DNA of 23,275 nt from a virus, in IMG/VR virus record IMGVR_UViG_3300008050_000332, positions 1 to 23,275 of that record; one strand, written 5' to 3'. Shown here in pieces: positions 9,130 through 14,896 of this stretch. The first letter of the stretch is position 1; each line of letters begins with the position of its first letter. Both the position numbers and the translations under genes were made by a program. The notes below the pieces were generated by a model. It had not been told where the DNA came from. It did not search any database and saw only the letters and a list, made by a program, of their open reading frames with translations.

Positions 9130-9372
9130 TCACTTTTTTAACAATAAGTTTTCCACACGGTTAATTGCCTCCTTCATTTCCTCGATGTGACCGAACAAAG
9201 TTTTGTTGGTCGCTTCACTTGACCCCTTGGCTTCCGCGAACTTGATCGCCAACTTGTTTAAATCGATTGCCGCTCGCCTAATGTCGGCGGCTTGGGTCTT
9301 CCATAACCAGCCGAGCAAGCCCATCACCCCGAAGATGATCAGCTCGGCTGTTTCAACTCCCAATGATTCCAT
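9130..9372 (-). CDS. Membrane-anchored coiled-coil protein, holin-like (80 aa)
   Basis: I chose the ATG at 9372 over the GTG at 9375 because the ATG shares one base with the stop of the 38-residue gene upstream (TGATG), the junction type used repeatedly here. One transmembrane helix lies at about residues 9-25 (AELIIFGVMGLLGWLWK), followed by a helical, charged tail of about 50 residues ending IEEMKEAINRVENLLLKK, a probable coiled coil. The topology is nearly the same as in the next gene, so the two may be paralogous in architecture or work as a pair. Candidate roles are holin, holin regulator or spanin component; the sequence does not decide. Confidence 0.72.
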   Translation of the reverse strand: MESLGVETAELIIFGVMGLLGWLWKTQAADIRRAAIDLNKLAIKFAEAKGSSEATNKTLFGHIEEMKEAINRVENLLLKK

Positions 9373-9488
9373 CACTTGAGAAGCTCCAAGATTAAGAAGC
9401 CCGCAAATGCCAGGCCGATGATGACAAGCGACTTGTTTCGTTTGCTCAGTTTGTCGAACTCAGCCTTGAGCTTTTGTAATACCGCCAT
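9372..9488 (-). CDS. 38-residue single-span membrane protein
   Basis: This short frame starts with ATG at 9488 and ends with TGA at 9372-9374. It encodes a basic N-terminal helix (MAVLQKLKAEFDKLSKRNKS) followed by one hydrophobic span (residues about 21-37, LVIIGLAFAGFLILELL) and a final Lys. It overlaps the end of the lipoprotein-like gene by 29 nt and its stop shares a base with the next ATG, so it fills the gap between two membrane-protein genes in a unit with almost no untranslated space. No good Shine-Dalgarno is visible, so coupling is likely. A short amphipathic plus single-span protein fits a pinholin, antiholin or holin accessory. That it is a gene is inferred from hydrophobicity and perfect packing. 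Confidence 0.6.
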   Translation of the reverse strand: MAVLQKLKAEFDKLSKRNKSLVIIGLAFAGFLILELLK

Positions 9489-9870
9489 TTTTGTGCTTTT
9501 TGTGGATGATCCATGTGTAGGCCAAAGGTACGAAATTCCATAGGACGATGCCCACTAGGCATAGCTTGACGAAGGCGTAGACCGCATCAAGCGCCTCGTC
9601 CACGAATCCCTTTTGCTGGCCGATCCCGGCGGCTATCAAGCCCTCGACGTCACCCTTGGTGATTGCGGTGATAGTTGCCTTCGCTTCTTCCAGGTCGGCA
9701 TTGCCTTTGGCCATTTCGCCAACCATTACCCCGGCGCCAGCTCCTGCTCCAGCGGTCAATGGGCCGCCAATTGAGCCAGCGGCCCCACCCACTATGCCGC
9801 CAAAGGTCGGATAGAAACTACGAACGGAGCACCCGTTAAATAAAAAAAAAGCTAGAGCAAAGGTTCTCAT
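9460..9870 (-). CDS. Lipoprotein-like membrane protein (136 aa), possible lysis protein
   Basis: I prefer the ATG at 9870, which overlaps the upstream stop as ATGA, over the one 12 nt earlier. The N-terminus MRTFALAFFLFNGCS has a short hydrophobic signal and a loose lipobox (F-N-G-C, Cys 14). Then comes a Gly/Ala-rich segment (GGIVGGAAGSIGGPLTAGAGAGAGVMVGEMAKG), reminiscent of glycine-zipper segments in membrane-inserting proteins. A second transmembrane segment lies near the C-terminus (about 102-122, AFVKLCLVGIVLWNFVPLAYTW) followed by a basic tail (HKKHKNGG). A lipobox plus a second span is unusual for an outer-membrane spanin; it may be an inner-membrane lipoprotein or a unimolecular spanin-like protein. 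Function is inferred. Confidence 0.7.
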   Translation of the reverse strand: MRTFALAFFLFNGCSVRSFYPTFGGIVGGAAGSIGGPLTAGAGAGAGVMVGEMAKGNADLEEAKATITAITKGDVEGLIAAGIGQQKGFVDEALDAVYAFVKLCLVGIVLWNFVPLAYTWIIHKKHKNGGITKAQG

Positions 9871-10100
9871 TCGGGTGACCATTCCGAAGTTGAAAGTTCA
9901 TCTGAGATTTGACTCCAATTGTAAGCAGTTTTTCCATATAGGAATCGTGGTTTCGATCCTTCGTATTTCACTACTCCACGGGACTGATCTAAATTCCATA
10001 AAACGAATGCGCCTCCACCATTAAGGACTTGCTGGATGTTAGCTTCCGTCATTTCGGAAACTTCAGCTTTTGCTAGGATCACGTATTTTCTTTCGTTCAT
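9867..10100 (-). CDS. Uncharacterised small protein (77 aa)
   Basis: Its start overlaps the lectin gene stop (ATGA at 10097-10100), and its stop overlaps the next ATG in the same way. The sequence is soluble and mixed alpha/beta: MNERKYVILAKAEVSEM, then NGGGAFVLWNLDQSRGVVKYEGSKPRF, with several aromatic residues and no Cys. No motif is recognised. Because it is coupled to the LamG-lectin gene upstream, it could be an assembly partner of that virion protein. Confidence 0.65.
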   Translation of the reverse strand: MNERKYVILAKAEVSEMTEANIQQVLNGGGAFVLWNLDQSRGVVKYEGSKPRFLYGKTAYNWSQISDELSTSEWSPE

Positions 10101-10897
10101 ACGATGTCTCCATCTCCTCCGTTGTAAATATCCGCAATATCGTCCGCACTTAATTCGTCACCATAAAAGCGGACGTCATCGATTCGCCCTGCGGCGTTAT
10201 TGGCATATGAAGCCGAAAATGCCGTAAGTAGTCCTATCGAATCGTTTGACGTAGTGTTTTTTACAGATGTCGCACCAGTAGCGCTATACAGAATAGGGTC
10301 TGAATCAGTCCCTTTTCTTCCGACGTACAATTTTATAACATTACTGCCATCCCATGCGGTAGCTATAAAGTACCAGTTGTTGATGGTCAGCGCGTTGGTT
10401 GATGTCGCTGAAATCCACCCACTTGGGTGTTTAACTTGTGTGAATTTAAAATAGTTATCATCCGCATCCGTTACACCACTCCAACTTAGCATTGGCCCCG
10501 GACTTGAAAGGCCAATGCTCGTATCGATTGACCATGCGGTGCTATAGTAAGTTCCCTTATTGTTACGAGTGGGGTAAAACCACCCGGTCATAGTATAAGC
10601 GGCGTTGTTGAAATTGAATTCGTCGGCAACGCGCCATGAATCTAAATAACCATCACCTTGACCAGCATCCCCGAAAAGAGCGTTTGATGTTCCTGCCCAA
10701 TCCGCTCCACCATTTGCATCAAGATGTGCCGTTCCAACGCTATCGGTTGCTTCCGATCCACTACCATCATCAAATTTCCACCAATGGATAATATCTGATT
10801 CACGAGTGACTTGCGGAGCCGCTGGCGTACCACCCAATGCGGCGGCATGTGCCCCCCCCCGTCCGTACCGACTAGTGACCCAAGGTAGCTTGAACAT
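10097..10897 (-). CDS. LamG/concanavalin-A-like lectin virion protein (266 aa)
   Basis: Residues about 35-260 match the layout of LamG/pentraxin-like jelly-roll domains. An opening strand (IIHWWKFDDGSGSEATDSVG) is followed by YTMTGWFYPTRNN, NNWYFIATAWDGSNVIKLYVG and a closing IDDVRFYGDELSADDIADIYNG, the usual terminal strand and helix of these domains. Such domains bind sugars or proteins and often sit on phage heads or tails. The first 34 residues (MFKLPWVTSRYGRGGAHAAAL...) look like a virion-anchoring tail. They are partly encoded by a run of nine G (10852-10860 on the complement), a possible slippage site. AGTAGG lies just upstream of the ATG. Decoration or receptor binding is inferred from the fold. 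Confidence 0.85.
   Translation of the reverse strand: MFKLPWVTSRYGRGGAHAAALGGTPAAPQVTRESDIIHWWKFDDGSGSEATDSVGTAHLDANGGADWAGTSNALFGDAGQGDGYLDSWRVADEFNFNNAAYTMTGWFYPTRNNKGTYYSTAWSIDTSIGLSSPGPMLSWSGVTDADDNYFKFTQVKHPSGWISATSTNALTINNWYFIATAWDGSNVIKLYVGRKGTDSDPILYSATGATSVKNTTSNDSIGLLTAFSASYANNAAGRIDDVRFYGDELSADDIADIYNGGDGDIV
10852..10860 (-). repeat. G9 homopolymer near the 5' end of the lectin gene
   Basis: Nine C on the given strand (nine G in the coding sense) fall in codons 13-16 of the lectin gene (Arg-Gly-Gly-Ala). A loss or gain of one base would shift the frame about 40 nt after the start and silence the protein. Whether the run varies in length cannot be seen from one sequence. Confidence 0.9.
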
Positions 10898-10901
10898 CGA
10901 C

Positions 10902-11396
10902 CTACTCTATGGTTAAGCCAAGGCGAAGAGTTATTCCGGCGGCGGCTGTCCAAGTGGTGGACGCGCCCCTGTTGACCGCTCCGACGTACAGCTTGCCGTT
11001 GGCCGTGCTGAATGGGATTGGAGTGAAGGGGGCCGGGACTACCATTTTATTATTAATTAAATCAACGTACGTTGCTCCCGAATCAACCCGGCCAATTAGC
11101 GTATCAGCGTCACCGTCCGATATCGATACGGCGGCGTTGTTTGTCCCAAGAGTGGGTGCGGTTTGCTTGTCGCTGAACAACACGTCCAATTGTATGCCAT
11201 GATCATCCTTGTCGATGATGATAATGGAATTGATGGTCCCATTGATTGAGGACGCAGCCCCCACGTCCGAAACGACGTCTATGCTTTGAAAGTTTGACAA
11301 GACGTAATTCTGAGCGCACGCCGCCTCGGTGAGGGCAACGTCTACGTCCACCAATTTCGTTCTGAAGTTTGCTACGTTTGATGCTCCTAGTCCCAT
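10902..11396 (-). CDS. Putative virion structural protein, decoration-like (164 aa)
   Basis: A strong Shine-Dalgarno (AAGGGGA) sits 7 nt before the ATG at 11396, one of the best in this unit, suggesting high expression. The protein is rich in Ala, Thr, Ser, Val and Asp, almost entirely beta-strand in character, with no Trp apart from one near the C-terminus. It ends with GKLYVGAVNRGASTTWTAAAG and LRLGLTIE, a pattern I associate with small structural proteins of environmental phages. There is no enzyme motif, signal or membrane segment. Its place after the adaptor candidate and before the lectin suggests a head decoration or tail-tip protein. Family not named with certainty. Confidence 0.75.
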   Translation of the reverse strand: MGLGASNVANFRTKLVDVDVALTEAACAQNYVLSNFQSIDVVSDVGAASSINGTINSIIIIDKDDHGIQLDVLFSDKQTAPTLGTNNAAVSISDGDADTLIGRVDSGATYVDLINNKMVVPAPFTPIPFSTANGKLYVGAVNRGASTTWTAAAGITLRLGLTIE

Positions 11397-11408
11397 GATG
11401 TTGTCCCC

Positions 11409-12176
11409 TTATAATACAACTGCCCCTTCGGTCATTGCCGCCGGGTAAAGTTTGATCTGTGTGTTTTCGGTTTGATTCGATTGCCGCTCCAGCCTGTCCA
11501 TCGAATCCAGTAAAAACCTATCGGCAAAATTCATCATCTGCTCTGCCGTCGAATGCTGGCCGTCTGCCATTAGCCAATCCACGTAGCACCGGTATTCGGT
11601 GAACTTGGAAAGATCGTAAGCCACCTCTTGCTTGGTCCACTTGGCCGCGTGCGTGGTGGGTGATTGCCCCGCCGAGGTGGCGTCTATGCATTTGTACCAG
11701 TCCAGCGTGCCAAAGTAAATAACGTCACCAACGGCATAGGTCGCGCCTCCGCTGTAAACGACCCCCGTGAAGATCGGTTCCTGCTTGCGGTACTTCACCA
11801 CCGCCGTGGTCCCATCCCCGGCCAAGGTGGCTGCCGATGTGGCAGCACCCGTCGAACGCTTGTGCCTGATCACCGCCTTGGTCCCCTCGACCTTGAAACT
11901 ATATTCGGTTACCGACTTGGTCTTTTGCGGGTCATGCTTGTATATCCTAAGCACGTCCCCCAGGTCCGAGATCGAAGTCAAATCCAGTTGCCCGTACCCG
12001 TCATAGGCTAAATCGGTCGAACCAATCGAGAAAGGCCATAGGGCCGTATGCCAGCCATCTCTGTAGTGAGAAACAAAACTACGCTCGAAGTTTGTTGCCT
12101 CGGCTGTCAGAAGCGAATCAACCCCCACCAAGCTGGTGAAGGCATCTTTGACGCTTTGATAAGTGACTGCCCTCAC
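11409..12176 (-). CDS. Putative head-tail adaptor with inserted carbohydrate-binding-like module (255 aa)
   Basis: The start is GTG at 12176, one base after the upstream stop; no nearby ATG exists. The N-terminal part (VKDAFTSLVGVDSLLTAEATNFERSF) and the C-terminal part (KFTEYRCYVDWLMADGQHSTAEQMMNFADRFLLDSMDRLERQ) are helical, as in connector proteins that dock under the portal. Between them, residues about 136-186 hold GVVYSGGATYAVGDVIYFG, then LDWYKCIDATSAGQSP and AAKWTK. That Y-x-x-GD-x-V-x-Y...WYKC...P layout is that of carbohydrate-binding CBM5/12-like mini-domains often inserted in phage virion proteins. Adaptor role is inferred from gene order and helix-insert-helix layout. Confidence 0.78.
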   Translation of the reverse strand: MRAVTYQSVKDAFTSLVGVDSLLTAEATNFERSFVSHYRDGWHTALWPFSIGSTDLAYDGYGQLDLTSISDLGDVLRIYKHDPQKTKSVTEYSFKVEGTKAVIRHKRSTGAATSAATLAGDGTTAVVKYRKQEPIFTGVVYSGGATYAVGDVIYFGTLDWYKCIDATSAGQSPTTHAAKWTKQEVAYDLSKFTEYRCYVDWLMADGQHSTAEQMMNFADRFLLDSMDRLERQSNQTENTQIKLYPAAMTEGAVVL

Positions 12177-12177
12177 T

Positions 12178-12495
12178 TCATTCCAAATTACATTCGGGAT
12201 TGTCCTTTAGAAATTCTTTCTTGTATCCGGGGTCTGACCAGCAGCCCGGCCTGTTGGCCGCATGTCTCATGTATACTTCGGCGTCTATCGTACTGGTTGG
12301 CCTAAAGTCTCCCTTATGTTCCTTGCCCTCGAATTGCTTTCGATGTTGGGCTTGCCTATCCCTGTACCCGGCATTGGATTCCAGCGAACGCTGGTCATTG
12401 GCCTGGCACATTTGCTCGGCTGTTTCCTCTTGTGATACCTTGCGGCTGCCCTTGTAGCTCTTACCGCTTCCGTAGCTAATAATATTTACAGACAT
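12178..12495 (-). CDS. Uncharacterised protein (105 aa)
   Basis: A hydrophilic protein with a glycine/serine-rich start (MSVNIISYGSGKSYKGSRK), a Gln/Glu/Arg-rich middle (ETAEQMCQANDQRSLESN) and a C-terminal part with conserved-looking aromatic and Cys residues (YMRHAANRPGCWSDPGYKKEF, ending NPECNLE). Three Cys (positions about 30, 84 and 101) and two His give no clear zinc-binding spacing. It is the first gene after the hairpin-bearing gap behind the capsid gene and has only a weak Shine-Dalgarno. No family recognised. Confidence 0.65.
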   Translation of the reverse strand: MSVNIISYGSGKSYKGSRKVSQEETAEQMCQANDQRSLESNAGYRDRQAQHRKQFEGKEHKGDFRPTSTIDAEVYMRHAANRPGCWSDPGYKKEFLKDNPECNLE

Positions 12496-12511
12496 ATCTT
12501 TAAAGTAACAC

Positions 12512-12532
12512 GGGGGGGGCCTCCCCCCCCCC
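12512..12532 (-). terminator. Very strong G8-CCT-C10 hairpin after the capsid gene
   Basis: On the given strand, eight G (12512-12519) are followed by CCT and ten C (12523-12532). The transcript of the leftward unit would fold an 8-bp all-GC stem with a short loop in the gap behind the capsid gene. No U-tract follows (GUGUUACUUUAAAG), so this is not a classical intrinsic terminator. It may attenuate transcription or protect the 3' end of the capsid message. Confidence 0.6.
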
Positions 12533-12544
12533 GGTCACCTTTTA

Positions 12545-12566
12545 GGTTAGTTTGGAGGAACTGACC
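12545..12566 (-). promoter_or_regulatory. Second hairpin between capsid gene and downstream genes
   Basis: GGTTAGTT (12545-12552) and AACTGACC (12559-12566) are inverted copies with one mismatch, separated by six bases. The stem follows the capsid stop by a few bases and precedes the G/C hairpin, so the 74-nt gap consists largely of two stacked stem-loops. In the leftward RNA the mismatch is C-A; on the other strand it is a G-U pair. Confidence 0.45.
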
Positions 12567-12569
12567 AAA

Positions 12570-13586
12570 TTATATGACGCTGCCTAGGGCCCGTGGGTTC
12601 GCCACCGCTATGGTTAGCATGGCGTCCATCATGCCTCGGGCTCCACCACCACCGACGTCAGGGTAATCAAGCGCCTTGACCCCTTGCAGGATACGAAGCG
12701 TCACCGTGTCATCGGTTGGAATGAAGTATGCCCGGCGGCGGGTTCCAGCGTCAATCGCGGCCCCGTCACTTCTACCGAGGAAGAGATCAGGAATCACCGA
12801 CACTTCGCCATAATCGGAGATATAGCTGGTCACACTCAATCTGACAGAGGCTCCATCGCCCACCGGGTAACGGCGAGAATCGGCTGTGCTGCTGGTTTGA
12901 ACGAATGCGCTGATCGCGTTCATGGTGCTTGGCCCGGTGAACAAACGATAGCCTGACTTGGCTCCGCTGGCTTCGTAGATGGCTTGCAGAATAGTCTGCA
13001 TGTTCGCCTCGGTCAATGCCGCCGAAGAGGTGTCCGCTCGGCTGGCCGCCGTTGCGCGGTAAGCGCGTTTACCTGCATCCGTGAAAGGATGCGCGGTTGA
13101 AGTTGCTCCCGTCCATTGGCCCAAGCCCGTGAGCTTGCTGCCCGTGGTTCCACTTTGAGCGGCCCCACTTTGAGATGAACCGATTGCCGCCTCGATGTCG
13201 CGTTTGATTTCAAGAGCGGATCGGCTCTTGGCTTGGGCGATAAGGCTTGAGCCCGGTCCGGCCACGTCGATGAGCTCGGCCTGACGCGAAACTGCGTAAG
13301 GACGAACGAACTCCTCGAAGTAGTTGCCGAGACGTTCGCGACCGCTGAACTTGTCAACGTAATCGGCTGCGAACGAAAGGTCTGCGCCGTCCTCGAACTT
13401 GCCGCCGAACTGAACTTCGGTGAGATCGTCAACGAGCCATTCGGTGTTGGTTGCCTTGGGCGCTGGTCCTTGTGGGAACAGCGTGAACATTGGAGTTTCT
13501 TGCGGCTCCACGCGGCGCATCTGATTGCTCAAATCTTCGCGTGCCCCCCTAGCTGATACTATTTCGTCAATTGTTGCATTTGCCAT
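12570..13586 (-). CDS. Major capsid protein, SU10/DUF5309-like (338 aa)
   Basis: The N-terminal third (SARGAREDLSNQMRRVEPQE, then TPMFTLFPQG and the TNTEWLVDDL stretch, residues about 11-55) is the signature start of the DUF5309/SU10-type major capsid family: short helix, Pro-x-x-TP-hydrophobic, then an E/W-hydrophobic strand. The middle (IKRDIEAAIGSSQSG, then the ANMQTILQAIYEASGA spine helix) and C-terminal part (SYISDYGEVSVIPDLFLG, RAYFIPTDD) fit an HK97-fold A-domain. Position straight after the scaffold gene, a length typical for the family, and the hairpins behind it support the call. No protease gene is present and no cleavage site is evident. Confidence 0.9.
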   Translation of the reverse strand: MANATIDEIVSARGAREDLSNQMRRVEPQETPMFTLFPQGPAPKATNTEWLVDDLTEVQFGGKFEDGADLSFAADYVDKFSGRERLGNYFEEFVRPYAVSRQAELIDVAGPGSSLIAQAKSRSALEIKRDIEAAIGSSQSGAAQSGTTGSKLTGLGQWTGATSTAHPFTDAGKRAYRATAASRADTSSAALTEANMQTILQAIYEASGAKSGYRLFTGPSTMNAISAFVQTSSTADSRRYPVGDGASVRLSVTSYISDYGEVSVIPDLFLGRSDGAAIDAGTRRRAYFIPTDDTVTLRILQGVKALDYPDVGGGGARGMMDAMLTIAVANPRALGSVI

Positions 13587-13600
13587 TGTATTTCAAAATT

Positions 13601-14593
13601 TTAATCGGTGAAGAATTGAGTGAGTTGTTGGGCCGAAACGTTCTCGGTCCCCAATGCTTCGAGCTTCTTACGTCCTTTCTTATCACTACGCGCTTCAGGT
13701 TGAGGGGCTGCGCTCACCTCTTCGGTGGCTGGTGGTGGCTTCGCGGCCTTTTTCCTTACGGGCTCTTTGCCCGCTTCGGCTTGCCTCGCCTTCACCACCT
13801 GCATTCCCTCGTACATCAAGCCAATCAGGTACTTCTGATTGGGAAGCTGAGATAACGACTTGTCCATCAGGTCCTTGTTCCCAAGGATGGTCCCGATCAA
13901 CTGCTCGCCTTCGCTGTCCTCGCCACGCCACACCGGGAAATCGTCCCTTGCGTTCGTGTCGGCCACTTCCCGCTCCTGCAAGAAAGCTTGCCGGGCTGGA
14001 ATGTGCTCCATGAGGAAGTCCTCGCTTTTACGCAGTATTCCGCGAATCTCATCGCCTTCGTATTCCGTTCCCCCGTCTTCGACGTAGTCTTTGCCGATGT
14101 GGCTTAGGGCCCACCGCTTGGCGGTGATGGCCTGTTGCCGCATCTTTTCGAGCTCCTCGACCGACTGTATTTTGTCAATCTTCGGAATCCCCGTGTTGCC
14201 ACCTTCAACCGCTTTGTCTTCGGTAGGCGTGGCCTTCAGGGTTTCGATCTCCTGAGATTGATCTTCCAGCTTTTCCTCCGCTGTTTTCGCGCGGGCTGTA
14301 AGCTTGCTGATCTGTTTCAGGAGCTTCTGCGTCGATTTCGGGACCTCGGTTTCCTCAGTCGCGTCATCGCTATGTGAAAGAACGTCTTCTGTCTCGTCAG
14401 CCTCGACTACCTCTGAATCTTCGGACTCGGCTATTGGGTCCTCGGGTTCAGTAGCCTCGGTTTCGCTTGGGACATCCTCGACTTCCAGCGGCTCGGTTCC
14501 AAATAACTGAGCCAGTTGGTCACCGCTGATGTTACCTTGTTCGTCTGCTCCTGTTTCAGGGCCCGGTGCATCGGCCACTTGTGCTTCATCCAT
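13601..14593 (-). CDS. Scaffolding protein (330 aa) with similar motifs at both ends
   Basis: The first about 90 residues are strongly acidic (many E, D, S, T). A predicted coiled coil follows (about 86-125, STQKLLKQISKLTARAKTAE), then a mixed helical middle (EELEKMRQQAITAKRWALSH, FLMEHIPARQAFLQ), and a basic, Pro-rich C-terminal region (about 276-312). This composition, and its place between portal and capsid genes, is typical of phage scaffolds. Residues 21-34 (NISGDQLAQLFGTE) and 318-330 (NVSAQQLTQFFTD) are clearly alike, so each end may hold a capsid- or portal-binding helix. No protease motif is seen. There is no obvious Shine-Dalgarno before the ATG at 14593. Confidence 0.88.
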   Translation of the reverse strand: MDEAQVADAPGPETGADEQGNISGDQLAQLFGTEPLEVEDVPSETEATEPEDPIAESEDSEVVEADETEDVLSHSDDATEETEVPKSTQKLLKQISKLTARAKTAEEKLEDQSQEIETLKATPTEDKAVEGGNTGIPKIDKIQSVEELEKMRQQAITAKRWALSHIGKDYVEDGGTEYEGDEIRGILRKSEDFLMEHIPARQAFLQEREVADTNARDDFPVWRGEDSEGEQLIGTILGNKDLMDKSLSQLPNQKYLIGLMYEGMQVVKARQAEAGKEPVRKKAAKPPPATEEVSAAPQPEARSDKKGRKKLEALGTENVSAQQLTQFFTD

Positions 14594-14668
14594 GCTGCAT
14601 TTGGTTGGGGTTGCATTCCCACTACGCCACCTAGGCGCAAAGTCTTGGACGATTTTACGGGATTCTCC

Positions 14669-14896
14669 CTATCCGTTGCTCTCTTCAGCCTCGAATATCA
14701 CCCTGACGATACGATCCGTTTGCCCTATCATTCCGCTTAGGTTCGCAAGTAATTGCGGGTTTTGTATCGTTTCGTAATTCGTAAAATCCATAAGGCTTTG
14801 ATCTCTCTCGCCACCTAGGAAATTTTTAAAGACACGCCACGCATCAGGCTGTGTTTCCTTCAACAGCTTGATGGCTCTAACTAGTTCAGGGTCCAT
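14669..14896 (-). CDS. Uncharacterised small protein between portal and scaffold (75 aa)
   Basis: The ATG shares a base with the portal stop (TGATG), so it is translated with the portal. It is a short, mostly helical protein: MDPELVRAIKLLKETQPDAW, then FLGGERDQSLMDFTNYETIQ, then LANLSGMIGQTDRIVRVIFEAEE. No motif is recognised. Small genes at this position in other phages often encode minor assembly factors; nothing here proves that. Confidence 0.65.
   Translation of the reverse strand: MDPELVRAIKLLKETQPDAWRVFKNFLGGERDQSLMDFTNYETIQNPQLLANLSGMIGQTDRIVRVIFEAEESNG

Noticed and set aside
14431-14640. A 69-codon leftward frame overlapping the start of the scaffold gene
   Set aside because: It overlaps the acidic N-terminal coding region of the scaffold in another frame and shows no domain or ribosome site.
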